DNA of 64,000 nt, taken from contig NZ_RAWA01000005.1 of NCBI RefSeq assembly GCF_003611675.1, positions 1-64,000 on the forward strand, in the 5' to 3' direction. The translations under genes were made by a program, and so were the position numbers. Below the pieces are notes generated by a model, which ran no database searches, was not told the DNA's origin, and saw only the letters and a program-made list of their open reading frames with translations. Position 1 is the first letter of the stretch. Every line of letters starts with the position of its first letter. This DNA comes from Corallococcus sp. CA053C. GTDB taxonomy: Bacteria; Myxococcota; Myxococcia; Myxococcales; Myxococcaceae. Below, in pieces: positions 7,357-16,943 of the stretch.

Positions 7357-8886
7357 TTAGCGGCCGTTGTATTTGAGGTCGCGCGGGTTGACGGGCGGCG
7401 AGCCGTGGAGGGCGTCAGCGGCCTCGAAGGCCTGCATGCCGCTCTTGCCCTGGGTGGCCTGCTGCCACGCCGGCAGCGACTTGAAGGCGAAGACCATGTC
7501 GAAGTCGAGCGGCACCGAGCCCTTGTCCAGCGGCACGCTGCCCGGCTGGTCCTGGAACCACTTCATCCAGCCCGTCGAGCCCGGCACTTCAATCACCAGC
7601 GCCTGGCCCACCGTCTGCGGCGGAAGCGTGGGGCTGGGGAGCAGGAACGACTGCATCGGCCACTCGGCCACGCTGTGGCAGCTCATGCAGGACGAGGCCG
7701 GGACGGACGCGAACTGCTGGCCGTTGTAGTAGGCCGGCGCCACCACGGCGCCGTCGTTCGGGCCGGAGAGCCGACCGCCCCAGCCGAGCGTCGCCGTCGA
7801 GTACGCGGGCGCCACCGGGTTGATGACAGTTTCGGCGAGCGGCGCGCCGGGGTTCTGGGTGGAGTTGACGTTCGGATCATCCCCCCACATGGCGCCCAGC
7901 GGGATCATCTTGGCCCACGCGTCGCCCGGCACGCGCTTGTCATAGACGAGCGTGGAGAACACCCAGCCCGTCTTGGGCGCCGTCTTCGTGTCCTTGACGA
8001 TGATGTCGAACTGCATCACCGACGCGTTCATCACCTGCGGCGGCGCGGTCGGCGGGCCATTGGGAGGCACGACGTAGAGGGGCCAGGTGGTGGCGCCCTC
8101 CATCACGGGCCAGTCCTGGGCCAGCGCGCTGGTGAGCGCCGCCTTGACGACGATGGAGCCCTCCGGGAACTGCCCGGACGTGTTGGTGAGCGTGGGGTTC
8201 ATCGCCGTCTTGCCCCACACCTGCCCCAGCGCGTAGGCCGCCACGTCGTCGTAGTACGTGAGGACGTACGTGGTCATGTCCACCTTCAGGCCGGACGCGG
8301 CGAAGGTGTTGGCGGGGAACTCGGAGCCCACGTAGGTGCCGTGGATGCTCTCGCGGATGGAGGCGAGCCACGGCTCGTTGTACCAACCCGCCTTCGCCGC
8401 ATCCCACTGGGGATAGTTGTAGAGCAGCGTCTTCATGTCCGACGCGATGTAGTCCTTGAGCGCGTTGACGTAGGCGATCGCGTTGTCCTTCCCGATGGGC
8501 CGGCCCTTCAGCGCCGCGATCCACGGGGGATTGGCGGGCGGGGCGACGGGACTCGTCGGGTAGTCATGGCTCAGGTTGAACAGCGGCCCCGAGTACTGGG
8601 ACTGGGCGGGGATCTGCCCGTTGTTGTCCGCGAAGGGGTGTGCGTTGACCGAGTTGAGCTCGAAGGCACGGCGGACCGCGGCGAACGGCGTCTTCACGTC
8701 GGTGGCGGCCTTGGCGTCGGGCACCTTGGACGAAGCCGGCACCACGCTCCCGGCGGCGGGCTTCTTCGGAGCCTTGGACTCCGCGGCGTCGGCCTCGGGC
8801 AGCTTGCACGCGGAGAGGGACAGCGCCAGGCAGCCCGTGAGCCCCACGGCGCCGGACAGCAGCAGGGATTGGCGAGAACGCTTCAT
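7357..8886 (-). CDS. c-type cytochrome-like lipoprotein
   Basis: A 509-residue protein. The start at 8886 gives a basic signal (MKRSRQSLLL) ending in the lipobox ALSLSAC (Cys27). A second in-frame ATG ten codons upstream gives a poorer signal. The long central part is Pro/Ala/Asn-rich with no recognised domain. A single haem-attachment motif CMSCH lies near residues 400-404, followed by VAEWPMQSFLLPSP, in the manner of large myxobacterial cytochrome c lipoproteins. It is probably exported and may take part in electron transfer, but partner genes for a respiratory complex are absent nearby. The upstream 180 bases hold no other gene. Confidence 0.75.
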   Translation of the reverse strand: MKRSRQSLLLSGAVGLTGCLALSLSACKLPEADAAESKAPKKPAAGSVVPASSKVPDAKAATDVKTPFAAVRRAFELNSVNAHPFADNNGQIPAQSQYSGPLFNLSHDYPTSPVAPPANPPWIAALKGRPIGKDNAIAYVNALKDYIASDMKTLLYNYPQWDAAKAGWYNEPWLASIRESIHGTYVGSEFPANTFAASGLKVDMTTYVLTYYDDVAAYALGQVWGKTAMNPTLTNTSGQFPEGSIVVKAALTSALAQDWPVMEGATTWPLYVVPPNGPPTAPPQVMNASVMQFDIIVKDTKTAPKTGWVFSTLVYDKRVPGDAWAKMIPLGAMWGDDPNVNSTQNPGAPLAETVINPVAPAYSTATLGWGGRLSGPNDGAVVAPAYYNGQQFASVPASSCMSCHSVAEWPMQSFLLPSPTLPPQTVGQALVIEVPGSTGWMKWFQDQPGSVPLDKGSVPLDFDMVFAFKSLPAWQQATQGKSGMQAFEAADALHGSPPVNPRDLKYNGR

Positions 8887-9065
8887 GGAAGAGCAGTCCT
8901 TGGAAAAGGGGTGCATCGCAGCCCTGGACTGCACGATGCGAGCCACTTTCCTGGATTGCCCTGTGTCGTCTGGGGATGGCCTTGCGTGGAGGGCCGGGCC
9001 CCCGGAAAGGACGGGGGCGGCGCGTCTTCACGGAAAGCATCCGCGTCCGCGCGCGACGCAGGGGC

Positions 9066-9608
9066 TCAGGGGTCCCAACGGACGCGGTACGAACAGCCCT
9101 GGCCGTCGAAGTCGAACGGTTCGACGCGCAGGTTCCTGGCGCCCGCCCGGATCAGGCTCGCTTCGATGATGCCCCGCAGGTAGCCCGGGTTGCCGTTGCA
9201 CTCGCTCACCCGGATGAGGTGGTGCGCGGGGCCTTTCGAGATGAGCTCGCTCTTCTGGTAGTTGTTCACCGTCTCGAAGCTCTCCTGGATGCGGACGACG
9301 ACCCGCTCGGGCCCGAAGATGGGCCACATGGACATGAGCGCCTTGCCCAGCTGCGTCTGGGCGAGTCCCTGGATGATGCCGACGCCGATCAGCCGGTAGC
9401 CCTCCTCCGCCGGGACATCCGGGTGGAGGTACTGCACGGTGATGCGGAGCGCTTCGGCGAAGACCTGCCGGGACGTGTTGGGGGGGACCTCCGCGTCCAG
9501 GTCCATGCCCACCGCGCACAGCCGGGCCTTCAGGTCCGGGGTGAGGCGGCCGCCCACGGAGCGGAAGAGACCTTCGACCGTGTGACGATACACAATCTCT
9601 TCAGCCAT
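9066..9608 (-). CDS. DUF2378 family protein (TIGR02265-type, Myxococcales)
   Basis: A 180-residue protein, the full family length. It matches the myxobacterial DUF2378 pattern: VEGLFRSVGGRLTP near the start, YPxEEGYRLIG-like LHPDVPAEEGYRLIGVGIIQ in the middle, and the ending FDFDGQGCSYRVRW. The family occurs in many copies per myxobacterial genome and has no known function. It lacks a signal peptide and is probably cytosolic. It is transcribed alone, in the gap between the cytochrome-like gene and the large kinase gene. Confidence 0.85.
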   Translation of the reverse strand: MAEEIVYRHTVEGLFRSVGGRLTPDLKARLCAVGMDLDAEVPPNTSRQVFAEALRITVQYLHPDVPAEEGYRLIGVGIIQGLAQTQLGKALMSMWPIFGPERVVVRIQESFETVNNYQKSELISKGPAHHLIRVSECNGNPGYLRGIIEASLIRAGARNLRVEPFDFDGQGCSYRVRWDP

Positions 9609-9699
9609 GAATCACCGTCCCCGGCGCGGCGTTCCCATGACGCCGCGCGCGCGGATCCTAGCGCATCGCCCCGGGACACGCGAAGCCGGGTGGGGGGCC

Positions 9700-12600
9700 C
9701 TACCGGGGGTCGAACGAGGCACAGACGCGCACGCCAATCCGGACGTCGCGCGCCGTCGGGTCCCCGGGGGAGAGATCCGCGCTGGCCGCGACGAAGGAGT
9801 CGTAATACCAGGAGCCTCCCCGGGTCACGACCCGGCCGAACTCCGGTGTGACGGAGCGCGTGAGCTCATAGGCATTGCCCACCATGTCTTCCAGGCCGAA
9901 AGGACTCACGGAGACGGGATGGGAACCGACCGGGTCGGGCCCGAAGGCCAGGGGCTTCCGGTCGTAGGTCGCGTCGATGTTCGCGTCGTCGGGCTGGAGC
10001 TCGTCGCCATGGGAATAGCGGCGGCCATCCGCGCCTCGGGCCGCGTGTTCCCATTCGTGCTGGCCACACAGGCGGGCGCCCGGCATCCGCTTCGTCTGGT
10101 GGAGCCAGTAGAAGTAACCGTCCAGGTCCTGAGCGGAGACGCCGGACAGGGGGAGTTGCTTCCAGTCGACGGTGTTTCGCCGGGGCCGCCCCGCGTAGAC
10201 GAAGGGCTCGCCCTCCCTCGCCGTCTTGAACACCTCGGGTGAGTGATAGAACGTGAAGCGCCACTCCCCGTTGGGGTGCTGCCGCAGCGTGACCGCCCCA
10301 CCGGGGCCGAAGCGCGGCTCCTCGAGGATCCGCCTCGCGGGTGCGTCGGGAAGCTGGTCGTTCAGGTAGGTCAGCCAGTCACCGAACGTCACCTCGTTCC
10401 GCCCAATCACATACCCGTCGGAAAGACAGTACCGATGTAGGGGCGCACTGAAGGAGAACTTCCGCACCATCTCGGGCTCGGAGCGCCCCAGGAGGAAGCA
10501 CCCGGGCGGGATGTAGACATGACCCTCGGGCACTTCGGTGGGAAGCACGAGGCGGACGGTTTCGCGGGCCCCGTGCGTCAGGAACAGCGGCACGTCCACC
10601 GGCACGCGCCCCGGGTGCGTGACGTGGAGCATGTAGGAGCCCTCGGGCAGGATGATGCCCGCCAGGGGCGTCGGGCCCAGGGGGCCGGTCCGCGCGACGG
10701 GCTCCCGGCGGAACGTCCCCTCCTGCTGGGTGTAGCGCCCGATTTCGACACGGGCGCCGGGAGGCGTGGTCACGACCTCGATCCGCGCCGGGGCCCGCAG
10801 GCTCCGCAGCCACTCGCCGCCCTCCTTCGAGGTCTCCACCTCCTCCGTCAGTCGCCGCATCCACTCGTCCCGCTCCTCGCGCAAGAGGAAGGACTCGGCG
10901 AGGAGGACGCGTTCATGAAGGACCTCCGCGATGAGCCGGCGCATGTCCACGTGGTGACGGTCGCGATCCAGGCCCCGCTCCAGGCTCCGGCTGGCGCGGG
11001 TGTAGGCCGCATCCGCCTGGGTCCGCAGGGCGAGCGCCTCCGTCCATCGCCGCTCGGCGGCCGGACGGAGGTCCGCGGGTCCCAGCGGAGCCTCGAATTT
11101 CATGGAGGCGGTCGTCCGACCATCGAACAGCGCCATCGCCTCCTCGCGTCCCACGCGGGCCTGCTCGGCGAACGCGCGGCCCGCGGCGAGCGCCTCCCGC
11201 GCCGTGCCCAGCTCCGCGGCGAGGAAGCGCGAATCCTCCAGGTGCGCCTGCAGGCGAAGCCCGCCATAGGAGGCGAGGACAGCGAGCGCGAGGACCAGCA
11301 CCGCGAGCCCCCTGCCCCAGCGCGCGCGCGTCACCGCACGGTGGGAGGCGCGCAGGAAGGCGCGCTCACGCGACCCCAGGGTGGATGGCTCCAGGAGCCG
11401 CGTCTCCTCCAGCTGGCGTTGCCCCCAGAGGGCATCGCTGACACGCCGCAGCCGCTCCCACTCCGCGCTGGCCGCCTCCACGCGCTTGCGCAGCACCCGG
11501 TGGCCGATGTCGTCATCCAGCCAGTCGCGCAGCGTGCCCCAGCTCTTGATGAGCGACTCATGCGCGATCCCACAGCGCGGCGGTCCCCCTTCGGTGCGCA
11601 TGTGCAGGAGGCGGCCTTCGACGAGCGCACGAAGCGCGGTGCGCGCCGCGGTGTCCGAAGCCTCCGCGAGTTCCTCCACGCCCCGCTCGATGCGCGTGCC
11701 CTCCCCCGTCACGAGTTGGAGCAGGAGCCGCCGCGCCGCCGCGTGCTCCTCGGGGCTCAGCCGCGCCAGGACTCCATCGGCATGCCGGGACAGCGCTCCG
11801 GCCACGCCACCCATCGCCTCCAGCGCCTCCAGCGTGATGCGGCCCCGTGCGGGATCGCGCCGCTCCCACAGCTCCGCGAGCGCGAACTGGAGCAGCGGAA
11901 GGCTGCCCACGCCGTGCGCCGTGGAAGCCACGAGCGTCTGCACCAGCGCTTCGGATTCGAAGGCCACGCCCTGGGCGCGCGCGGGACCGACGATGGCCTC
12001 GCGCACGCCTTCAGGCGACAGCGGGCGGAGGATGTAGAGCGCCCGCTCGGCCTCGTCCCCCAGGCCCGGGAGCGCGCACAGGCGCGTGAGGTAGTCCCCG
12101 CGCACCGCCATCAGCACGTGCACGCCCGAGGACGGCAGGGCCAGCTCCCCCATGAGCCGGGCGAAGTGCGCCGCCTGGACCGGCTCGGCGAGGGTGAGGA
12201 GCTCCTCCAGCTGATCAATGAACAGGAACAGGCCGCGCCCGCGGGAGTACGTCTCGCGCAGCGCCTGTCCCAGCCAGGCCGGCGTGGCCACCAGCGCCTC
12301 GACGAGCTCCGCTTCCTTGCGCCCGAGCAGCGGCGCGAGCGCGGCGGCCAGTGCTTCGACGGGACGGGGCCCCGGCCACAGCGTGACGATGACCTGCTCA
12401 CGGCCTTCGTCCAGCGCGCCCGAGGCCACCCGGGGCAGCACCCCCGCGCGGCACAGCGACGACTTGCCGGCCCCGGAGTCTCCGGCGACGAGGACCAGGG
12501 GGCGCGTGCGCAGGCGCTCCAGCACGGCGCGGATGTCAGCCTCACGTCCGAAGAAGAGCGCACGGTGTTCGGCCGCGAAGGGAGAGAGCCCGCGATAGGG

Positions 12601-13650
12601 ATTGCCGTCCACCAGCGGCACGGGCGTGAAGGAACGCTCCAGTCGCTCCAATGCCTCGCACAGCGCCTCCGCGGAGACGAAGCGCTCGTGCGGATCCACC
12701 GCGAGGCAGCGCGTGATGATGGCGGAGAAGTCCGGATCGACATCCGCGCCGAGCGCGGCCCGGGGCAACGCGGCCCCCGGGCGCGGCACCTGTCCCGTGC
12801 ACAGCTCATGGAGGATGAGCCCCAGCGCATACAGGTCGCTTCGCACCGTCGCGGGCCCCCCGGCGAGCATCTCGGGCGCGAGATAGAGCGGCGTGCCGAC
12901 GAGGAGCCGCGCGTCGGAGGTCAGCTCCGCGCCCACGTCGAAGCGCTCGGCCAGTCCGAAGTCGAGCAGCTTCACCTCGCCGTCCCGGGTGACGAGCGCA
13001 TTGGAAGGCTTGAGGTCGCGGTGGAGCACGCCCTGGCGGTGCGCGGCCGCGAGCCCCCGGGCCAGGCCCACGCCCAGCGACAAGACCCGCCGCCACGGCA
13101 CCGGCAGGGGCAGCTCCGCGAGGCTCTCGCCGACGACGTACTCGGAGACGATGTACGGATGGCCGTCCACCGCGCCCACGCTGAACACGTTGACGATGTT
13201 GGCGTGCTGCAGGCGCGCGAGCGCCCGGGCCTCGGTCGTGAAGAGCTCACGGACGAGGGGGTCGGGCCGCGCCGACGCCATGAACTTCACCGCCACGCGC
13301 CGATCCAGCGAGGTGTCGTGCGCGAGGAAGACCACGCCCATGCCACCCCGGCCGATCATCCGCTCGATGCGGAAGGCGTCGAAGGTCTCCGGCGGCATCC
13401 AGGGGTGTCCCGGCTCCGGGGCCGTGTCCTCCGGTGCCGGGGCCTCCGCGACCTCCGCCTCCGGGCGCTGGAGGCCGGGCGTGAGCAGGGCCACGAGGGT
13501 CCGACAGGCCTCACATCCGGCGGCGTGCCGGTGGACCTGGTTCAGCGCCTCGTCCGGCAACCGGGCCTCGAGGAACTCGACGAGGACGTCGTCCGTCAGG
13601 CAGGGGGAAGGGTTTGGACGCACGGAGTCGAAAGGCCGCACGCTAGCCAT
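9700..13650 (-). CDS. Zinc-finger / Ser-Thr kinase / nSTAND1 / FGE-domain fusion protein
   Basis: A 1,316-residue protein. Start ATG 13650 is inferred because it precedes an intact anti-sigma-type zinc site HxxxCxxC (His42, Cys46, Cys49). Domains in order: zinc finger 20-60; Hanks-type kinase ~93-340 with GRGGMG loop at 100, Lys122, HRDLKPSN (Asp212) and DFG (230-232), all catalytic residues present; nSTAND1 ATPase from NPYRGLSPF (~350) with Walker A GDSGAGKS at 390-397; one membrane helix near 855-875; PEGA-like region; C-terminal formylglycine-generating/sulfatase-modifying-like domain with WEHAARG and VGNAYELT. It is divergent from a gmx1 sigma-like gene with a gap of only about 40 bases, implying a shared control region. 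The substrate is unknown. Confidence 0.88.
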   Translation of the reverse strand: MASVRPFDSVRPNPSPCLTDDVLVEFLEARLPDEALNQVHRHAAGCEACRTLVALLTPGLQRPEAEVAEAPAPEDTAPEPGHPWMPPETFDAFRIERMIGRGGMGVVFLAHDTSLDRRVAVKFMASARPDPLVRELFTTEARALARLQHANIVNVFSVGAVDGHPYIVSEYVVGESLAELPLPVPWRRVLSLGVGLARGLAAAHRQGVLHRDLKPSNALVTRDGEVKLLDFGLAERFDVGAELTSDARLLVGTPLYLAPEMLAGGPATVRSDLYALGLILHELCTGQVPRPGAALPRAALGADVDPDFSAIITRCLAVDPHERFVSAEALCEALERLERSFTPVPLVDGNPYRGLSPFAAEHRALFFGREADIRAVLERLRTRPLVLVAGDSGAGKSSLCRAGVLPRVASGALDEGREQVIVTLWPGPRPVEALAAALAPLLGRKEAELVEALVATPAWLGQALRETYSRGRGLFLFIDQLEELLTLAEPVQAAHFARLMGELALPSSGVHVLMAVRGDYLTRLCALPGLGDEAERALYILRPLSPEGVREAIVGPARAQGVAFESEALVQTLVASTAHGVGSLPLLQFALAELWERRDPARGRITLEALEAMGGVAGALSRHADGVLARLSPEEHAAARRLLLQLVTGEGTRIERGVEELAEASDTAARTALRALVEGRLLHMRTEGGPPRCGIAHESLIKSWGTLRDWLDDDIGHRVLRKRVEAASAEWERLRRVSDALWGQRQLEETRLLEPSTLGSRERAFLRASHRAVTRARWGRGLAVLVLALAVLASYGGLRLQAHLEDSRFLAAELGTAREALAAGRAFAEQARVGREEAMALFDGRTTASMKFEAPLGPADLRPAAERRWTEALALRTQADAAYTRASRSLERGLDRDRHHVDMRRLIAEVLHERVLLAESFLLREERDEWMRRLTEEVETSKEGGEWLRSLRAPARIEVVTTPPGARVEIGRYTQQEGTFRREPVARTGPLGPTPLAGIILPEGSYMLHVTHPGRVPVDVPLFLTHGARETVRLVLPTEVPEGHVYIPPGCFLLGRSEPEMVRKFSFSAPLHRYCLSDGYVIGRNEVTFGDWLTYLNDQLPDAPARRILEEPRFGPGGAVTLRQHPNGEWRFTFYHSPEVFKTAREGEPFVYAGRPRRNTVDWKQLPLSGVSAQDLDGYFYWLHQTKRMPGARLCGQHEWEHAARGADGRRYSHGDELQPDDANIDATYDRKPLAFGPDPVGSHPVSVSPFGLEDMVGNAYELTRSVTPEFGRVVTRGGSWYYDSFVAASADLSPGDPTARDVRIGVRVCASFDPR

Positions 13651-13690
13651 GCGGCGTACATCCTTCAATGGCATGCGCTGGGGACAGGCA

Positions 13691-14650
13691 ATGGCGCATG
13701 GTATGGGCCAGGGTATGCAACAGGTGCCCGAGCTGGTCGCGACGTTCCTCGCGCACACGAAGGTGCGCTTCGTGCCCCTGGCGGACGAAGAGGCCATGGC
13801 CCTGGAGTCCGTCCTCCTGCGGGCCTGGGAGGAGTCGCGCGCACGATGGCCCACCGTCGCGCTCCCCGCCGGGTTGTTCGTGCGGCACGTCGCCGAGCGG
13901 CTGCCCCCGTCGGTGCCTTCCGATGCCATCGCGCCGCTGCTCACCGGGCTGTCCCTGACGGAGCTCTACCTCGCGTGTGGCTGTCTGCAGGGCATGGCCT
14001 CCGCGCACGAGGCCTTCGAGCGGGCCTACCTGGCCCGACTGCCGGAGAAGCTCCGGGGCCTCAAGCAGGCCGACACGGTCATCGACGACGTCCGCCAGAA
14101 GGTGCGCGTGAAGCTCCTGGTCGCCACGCCCGAGCACCCGCCCCGGATGGGGGACTACACGGGGCGTGGCGCGCTGATGAACTGGGTGCTCGTCATCGCC
14201 GGACGCACCGCGAACAAGCTGCGCGCCGCGGAGAAGATGGGGCCGGAGGACAGCGCGGACGAGCTCATCAAGGCGTTGCCGGGGCAGGGCCTGGATCCGG
14301 AGCTGGACGTGATGAAGCGGCGCCACCACGCCGACTTCCGTCAGGCCGTGCGCGAAGCGGCCTCCACGCTTTCGTCCGAGGACCGCCACCTGCTGCGCCT
14401 CCACTTCGCGGATCGGCTCTCGACGTACGAGATGGCGCCGCTCTTTCGCGTCAACCAGTCCACCATCTCCCGCTGGTTGAAGCGGGCGCAGCAGCAGGTC
14501 TACGAGGAGACCCGGCGCCGCCTGCAGGAGCGGCTGGGCCTCACCACCGAAGGCTTCAAGAGCTTCCTCGCCTTCGTCGACAGCCAGCTGGACCTGACCC
14601 TCAGCCAGCTCCTCGCCGAGCAGGGCAAGCCGCCGCCCCCGGAGGGCTGA
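13691..14650 (+). CDS. Sigma-70-like factor, gmx1 type (TIGR03001)
   Basis: A 319-residue protein. It resembles the Myxococcales gmx1 sigma family: a long N-terminal domain, RGALMNWVLVIAGRTANKLRA in the middle, and a sigma region-4-like helix-turn-helix near the end (LSTYEMAPLFRVNQSTISRWLKR). Several in-frame ATGs crowd the start (13673, 13691, 13703, 13715); 13691 is preferred because GGGGA lies shortly upstream. The neighbour on the other strand has an anti-sigma-like zinc finger and kinase, so the pair is a candidate sigma/regulator module. Whether it really directs transcription is not shown by the sequence. Confidence 0.85.
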   Translation: MAHGMGQGMQQVPELVATFLAHTKVRFVPLADEEAMALESVLLRAWEESRARWPTVALPAGLFVRHVAERLPPSVPSDAIAPLLTGLSLTELYLACGCLQGMASAHEAFERAYLARLPEKLRGLKQADTVIDDVRQKVRVKLLVATPEHPPRMGDYTGRGALMNWVLVIAGRTANKLRAAEKMGPEDSADELIKALPGQGLDPELDVMKRRHHADFRQAVREAASTLSSEDRHLLRLHFADRLSTYEMAPLFRVNQSTISRWLKRAQQQVYEETRRRLQERLGLTTEGFKSFLAFVDSQLDLTLSQLLAEQGKPPPPEG

Positions 14651-14664
14651 CCCCGGCAAGTGGC

Positions 14665-15765
14665 CTATGGCGCGCTGGCCGATGAGGTGGATCCCTTCGG
14701 CGCTCCATACGACAGGTTGCGCAGCAGCGCGGTCCCCGGCTCCACGTCCGCGCGTCGCGCCGTGCAGTGCTCCCCTGCCCCCAGCTCGACCGCGGCGCCC
14801 GTCTGGAACCGCTGGGGGCACTCGCGGAGGATGGTCTCCATCGCGCGGCCGTCCCGCGTGCGGGCAAGGCACGTGGCCCCATCCGGCGCCCACGCCGCTT
14901 CGAATGAAGCCTTCGTGGGATCCCACTCCCGCGACGTCTCGGTCGCCCGTTCGAGCAGGCCGAACCTGTCGTAGATGTCGATGGTGGTGTCCTCATGTGT
15001 GTGATTGCGGCCGTTGCCGCAGTAGTCCGCGCGAGCCAGCCGCGTGCAGGCCTGATGGAGATCCGCGAGCGACCGTCCCTCGCGAGAGGCCCACGGCTTG
15101 TAGCCCCAGCGGATGCACTTGGTGATGGCCCCGTTCTCACAGGCGAAGGTGAGCTTGCCCGGAGCGTCGACGTGGGCCCCGCTGGAATCCCAGACACCGC
15201 TCACCGCGAGGGCGCGAGGGTCGGGCACGCGGTCGACCGCGACGCAGGGGTTCTCCCACTCCTGCGCCACCGCGTTCCAGGCCTCGATGCGATAGAAGAC
15301 CATGCCCGCGTCCTCGGCGGAGGGTTCGGCGCCGCAGATGGCCACCTCCACGGGCTTGCCGTCGCTGGAGGTGCCCTGGAGCACGGTGCCGACGACGCCG
15401 CTGGTGACGGCACCGGCGTCCGGTGATGGAGAGGCCACGAGGTGCCCCCCGTTGAAGCGAAGGGCCTTCACACCGACGTCCGCCTGCCGCAAAGGCGCGA
15501 GGTCCACCGAGACGACCACGCTGTTGCGCTCGTCGGTCGGCTTCTCGGAGTCCCAGCTCCGCCGGGTGCCCCACAGCATGGTCCCCTGCGGCCGAGCGAT
15601 GCGTTGGGCGGACTGTGACTGGCAGCGGCGCGAGTAGTGCTCGGCCCGGGGCCCACTGACCGCGAACCTGGGCGCGAACTTCGCGGAGGCCGGCGCGGTG
15701 GCTCGCGCCAGCATGGGGACCGACAGGACCAGGCAGACCAGCAGACAGCGCGGCGACAGATTCAC
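14665..15765 (-). CDS. Exported ADYC-motif protein
   Basis: A 366-residue protein. GTG 15765 is chosen because CCGGAG lies 8 bases upstream and the product starts with a signal (LLVCLVLSVPMLARA). It contains the short signature ADYC within LARADYCGNG, flanked by conserved-looking CIRWGYKPW and DIYDRFGLLE, the pattern of ADYC-domain proteins common in myxobacteria. It holds several cysteines that may form disulphides. It is convergent with the gmx1 sigma-like gene (14 bases apart). Function is unknown. The 245 bases upstream (to 16010) contain no gene I can support. Confidence 0.75.
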   Translation of the reverse strand: MNLSPRCLLVCLVLSVPMLARATAPASAKFAPRFAVSGPRAEHYSRRCQSQSAQRIARPQGTMLWGTRRSWDSEKPTDERNSVVVSVDLAPLRQADVGVKALRFNGGHLVASPSPDAGAVTSGVVGTVLQGTSSDGKPVEVAICGAEPSAEDAGMVFYRIEAWNAVAQEWENPCVAVDRVPDPRALAVSGVWDSSGAHVDAPGKLTFACENGAITKCIRWGYKPWASREGRSLADLHQACTRLARADYCGNGRNHTHEDTTIDIYDRFGLLERATETSREWDPTKASFEAAWAPDGATCLARTRDGRAMETILRECPQRFQTGAAVELGAGEHCTARRADVEPGTALLRNLSYGAPKGSTSSASAP

Positions 15766-16010
15766 GACATTCACTCCGGTGAGCCCACGGGCAGGGGCGG
15801 AACAGGTGCCCTGCCCCAAGAGAGCCCGCGACCGGGAAAATGATGCAGGAAATCCGCTGCCGCCTTCCAGTTCACCTGGAGCCGGGATGAACAGGTGACC
15901 TCGATGTGATGGACGGTGCACAGGATGTCCGCGACTGACGAGAAGCCTCGTCCAGCATCGGCTCCGCCCCCCGCTTGAGGCAGACGCGGTTCGACGGGCT
16001 CGCCATGGGC

Positions 16011-16943
16011 CTAGCCCTCATTGTCTGGCGCGACTTGCAGGTCCTGTTCGGCCATCGCGATGCGTCGCGCGGCCTCGGCCGCTTTGCGAACAAGCGGAGA
16101 CAGCATCTCCGCGGGCGAGACATCCGCACTCCACGCGGCGGGAACCCCAAGCTGCCGCAGGACGGCACCGTGCGAGCTCGGCGCATCGAACGAGAAGTGG
16201 AGCGCCGGCATGGCTTCCCGCGCCCGGTCGTAGTCCGCAGGCTTGATCTTGCCGAGCACCACCTTCGGCACCTTGAGCGCTGAGCCAGCTTCCCTGTTCG
16301 TCTCCTCCCTGGCGCTTCTCGCGCGCCCTTTCCTGGCCGCCGGTGTGTCCTCGCCGCCGCGTGCGCTTCGGAGCGCGTCGAGCACCTGCGCCTTCGTTCG
16401 TCCGCGCAGCTCGAAGAGCAAGAACGGGTCGCGATCAAGGGCCTCGCCGAGCACGTAGTGCGTGGCCGCGACGTGCTTGCAGGGATCACCCCAGTCGGGA
16501 CACGAGCAGCTCGTCACGAGCTCCGTGCGCTGCGTGGGAAACAAGGGGGTCCCCGCGGCGTGGAACACTTCGTCGATCTCCTTCGGCATCCGCCCCGCGA
16601 GAAGCTCGGCGGAGAACCGCGCCTCGCCGGCCATTGCGACGATGGCTTTCGTCCACGCGGCCGCAGGCAACTGCGCGAGTGCAATCGTAATCGTGTAGGG
16701 CGTCGCACGAGAGCCCGTGACCTTGGCGGTGACCTTGCCTCCCTTGACGAGGAGATCATGGGTGCGTCCGGCGCGCGCGTAGGTCCGACCGCGCGCGAGG
16801 CGTGCCGAGTCGCCGCTCAGCACGTTCTCAAGCGCTTCGATCCAGCGCTGTCCCCACCAGGTGGCGCCGGCCTTCTTCATCTTGATGCCGTGCTCGGGCG
16901 GCGGCTTCTTCGGCGCTGGCGTGTACCAGTCCCAGCGGCTCAT
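16011..16943 (-). CDS. SWIM zinc-finger protein
   Basis: A 310-residue protein. Around residues 135-160 it has the SWIM metal site CSCPDWGDPCKHVAATHY (CxCxnCxH form). The N-terminus reads WGQRWIEALENV...LARGRTYARAGR, typical of bacterial SWIM proteins encoded next to SNF2 helicases. A basic Ser/Arg-rich linker follows. ATG 16943 overlaps the upstream SNF2 stop by 4 bases (ATGA), so the pair is co-translated and probably forms a complex. SWIM domains are predicted to bind DNA or proteins. Confidence 0.9.
   Translation of the reverse strand: MSRWDWYTPAPKKPPPEHGIKMKKAGATWWGQRWIEALENVLSGDSARLARGRTYARAGRTHDLLVKGGKVTAKVTGSRATPYTITIALAQLPAAAWTKAIVAMAGEARFSAELLAGRMPKEIDEVFHAAGTPLFPTQRTELVTSCSCPDWGDPCKHVAATHYVLGEALDRDPFLLFELRGRTKAQVLDALRSARGGEDTPAARKGRARSAREETNREAGSALKVPKVVLGKIKPADYDRAREAMPALHFSFDAPSSHGAVLRQLGVPAAWSADVSPAEMLSPLVRKAAEAARRIAMAEQDLQVAPDNEG

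Noticed and set aside
10519-14685. Very long plus-strand open frame opposite the kinase gene
   Set aside because: It runs antisense to a protein with clear kinase, STAND and FGE motifs. The product is Arg/Gly/Pro-rich with no recognisable domain, as expected for a high-GC shadow.
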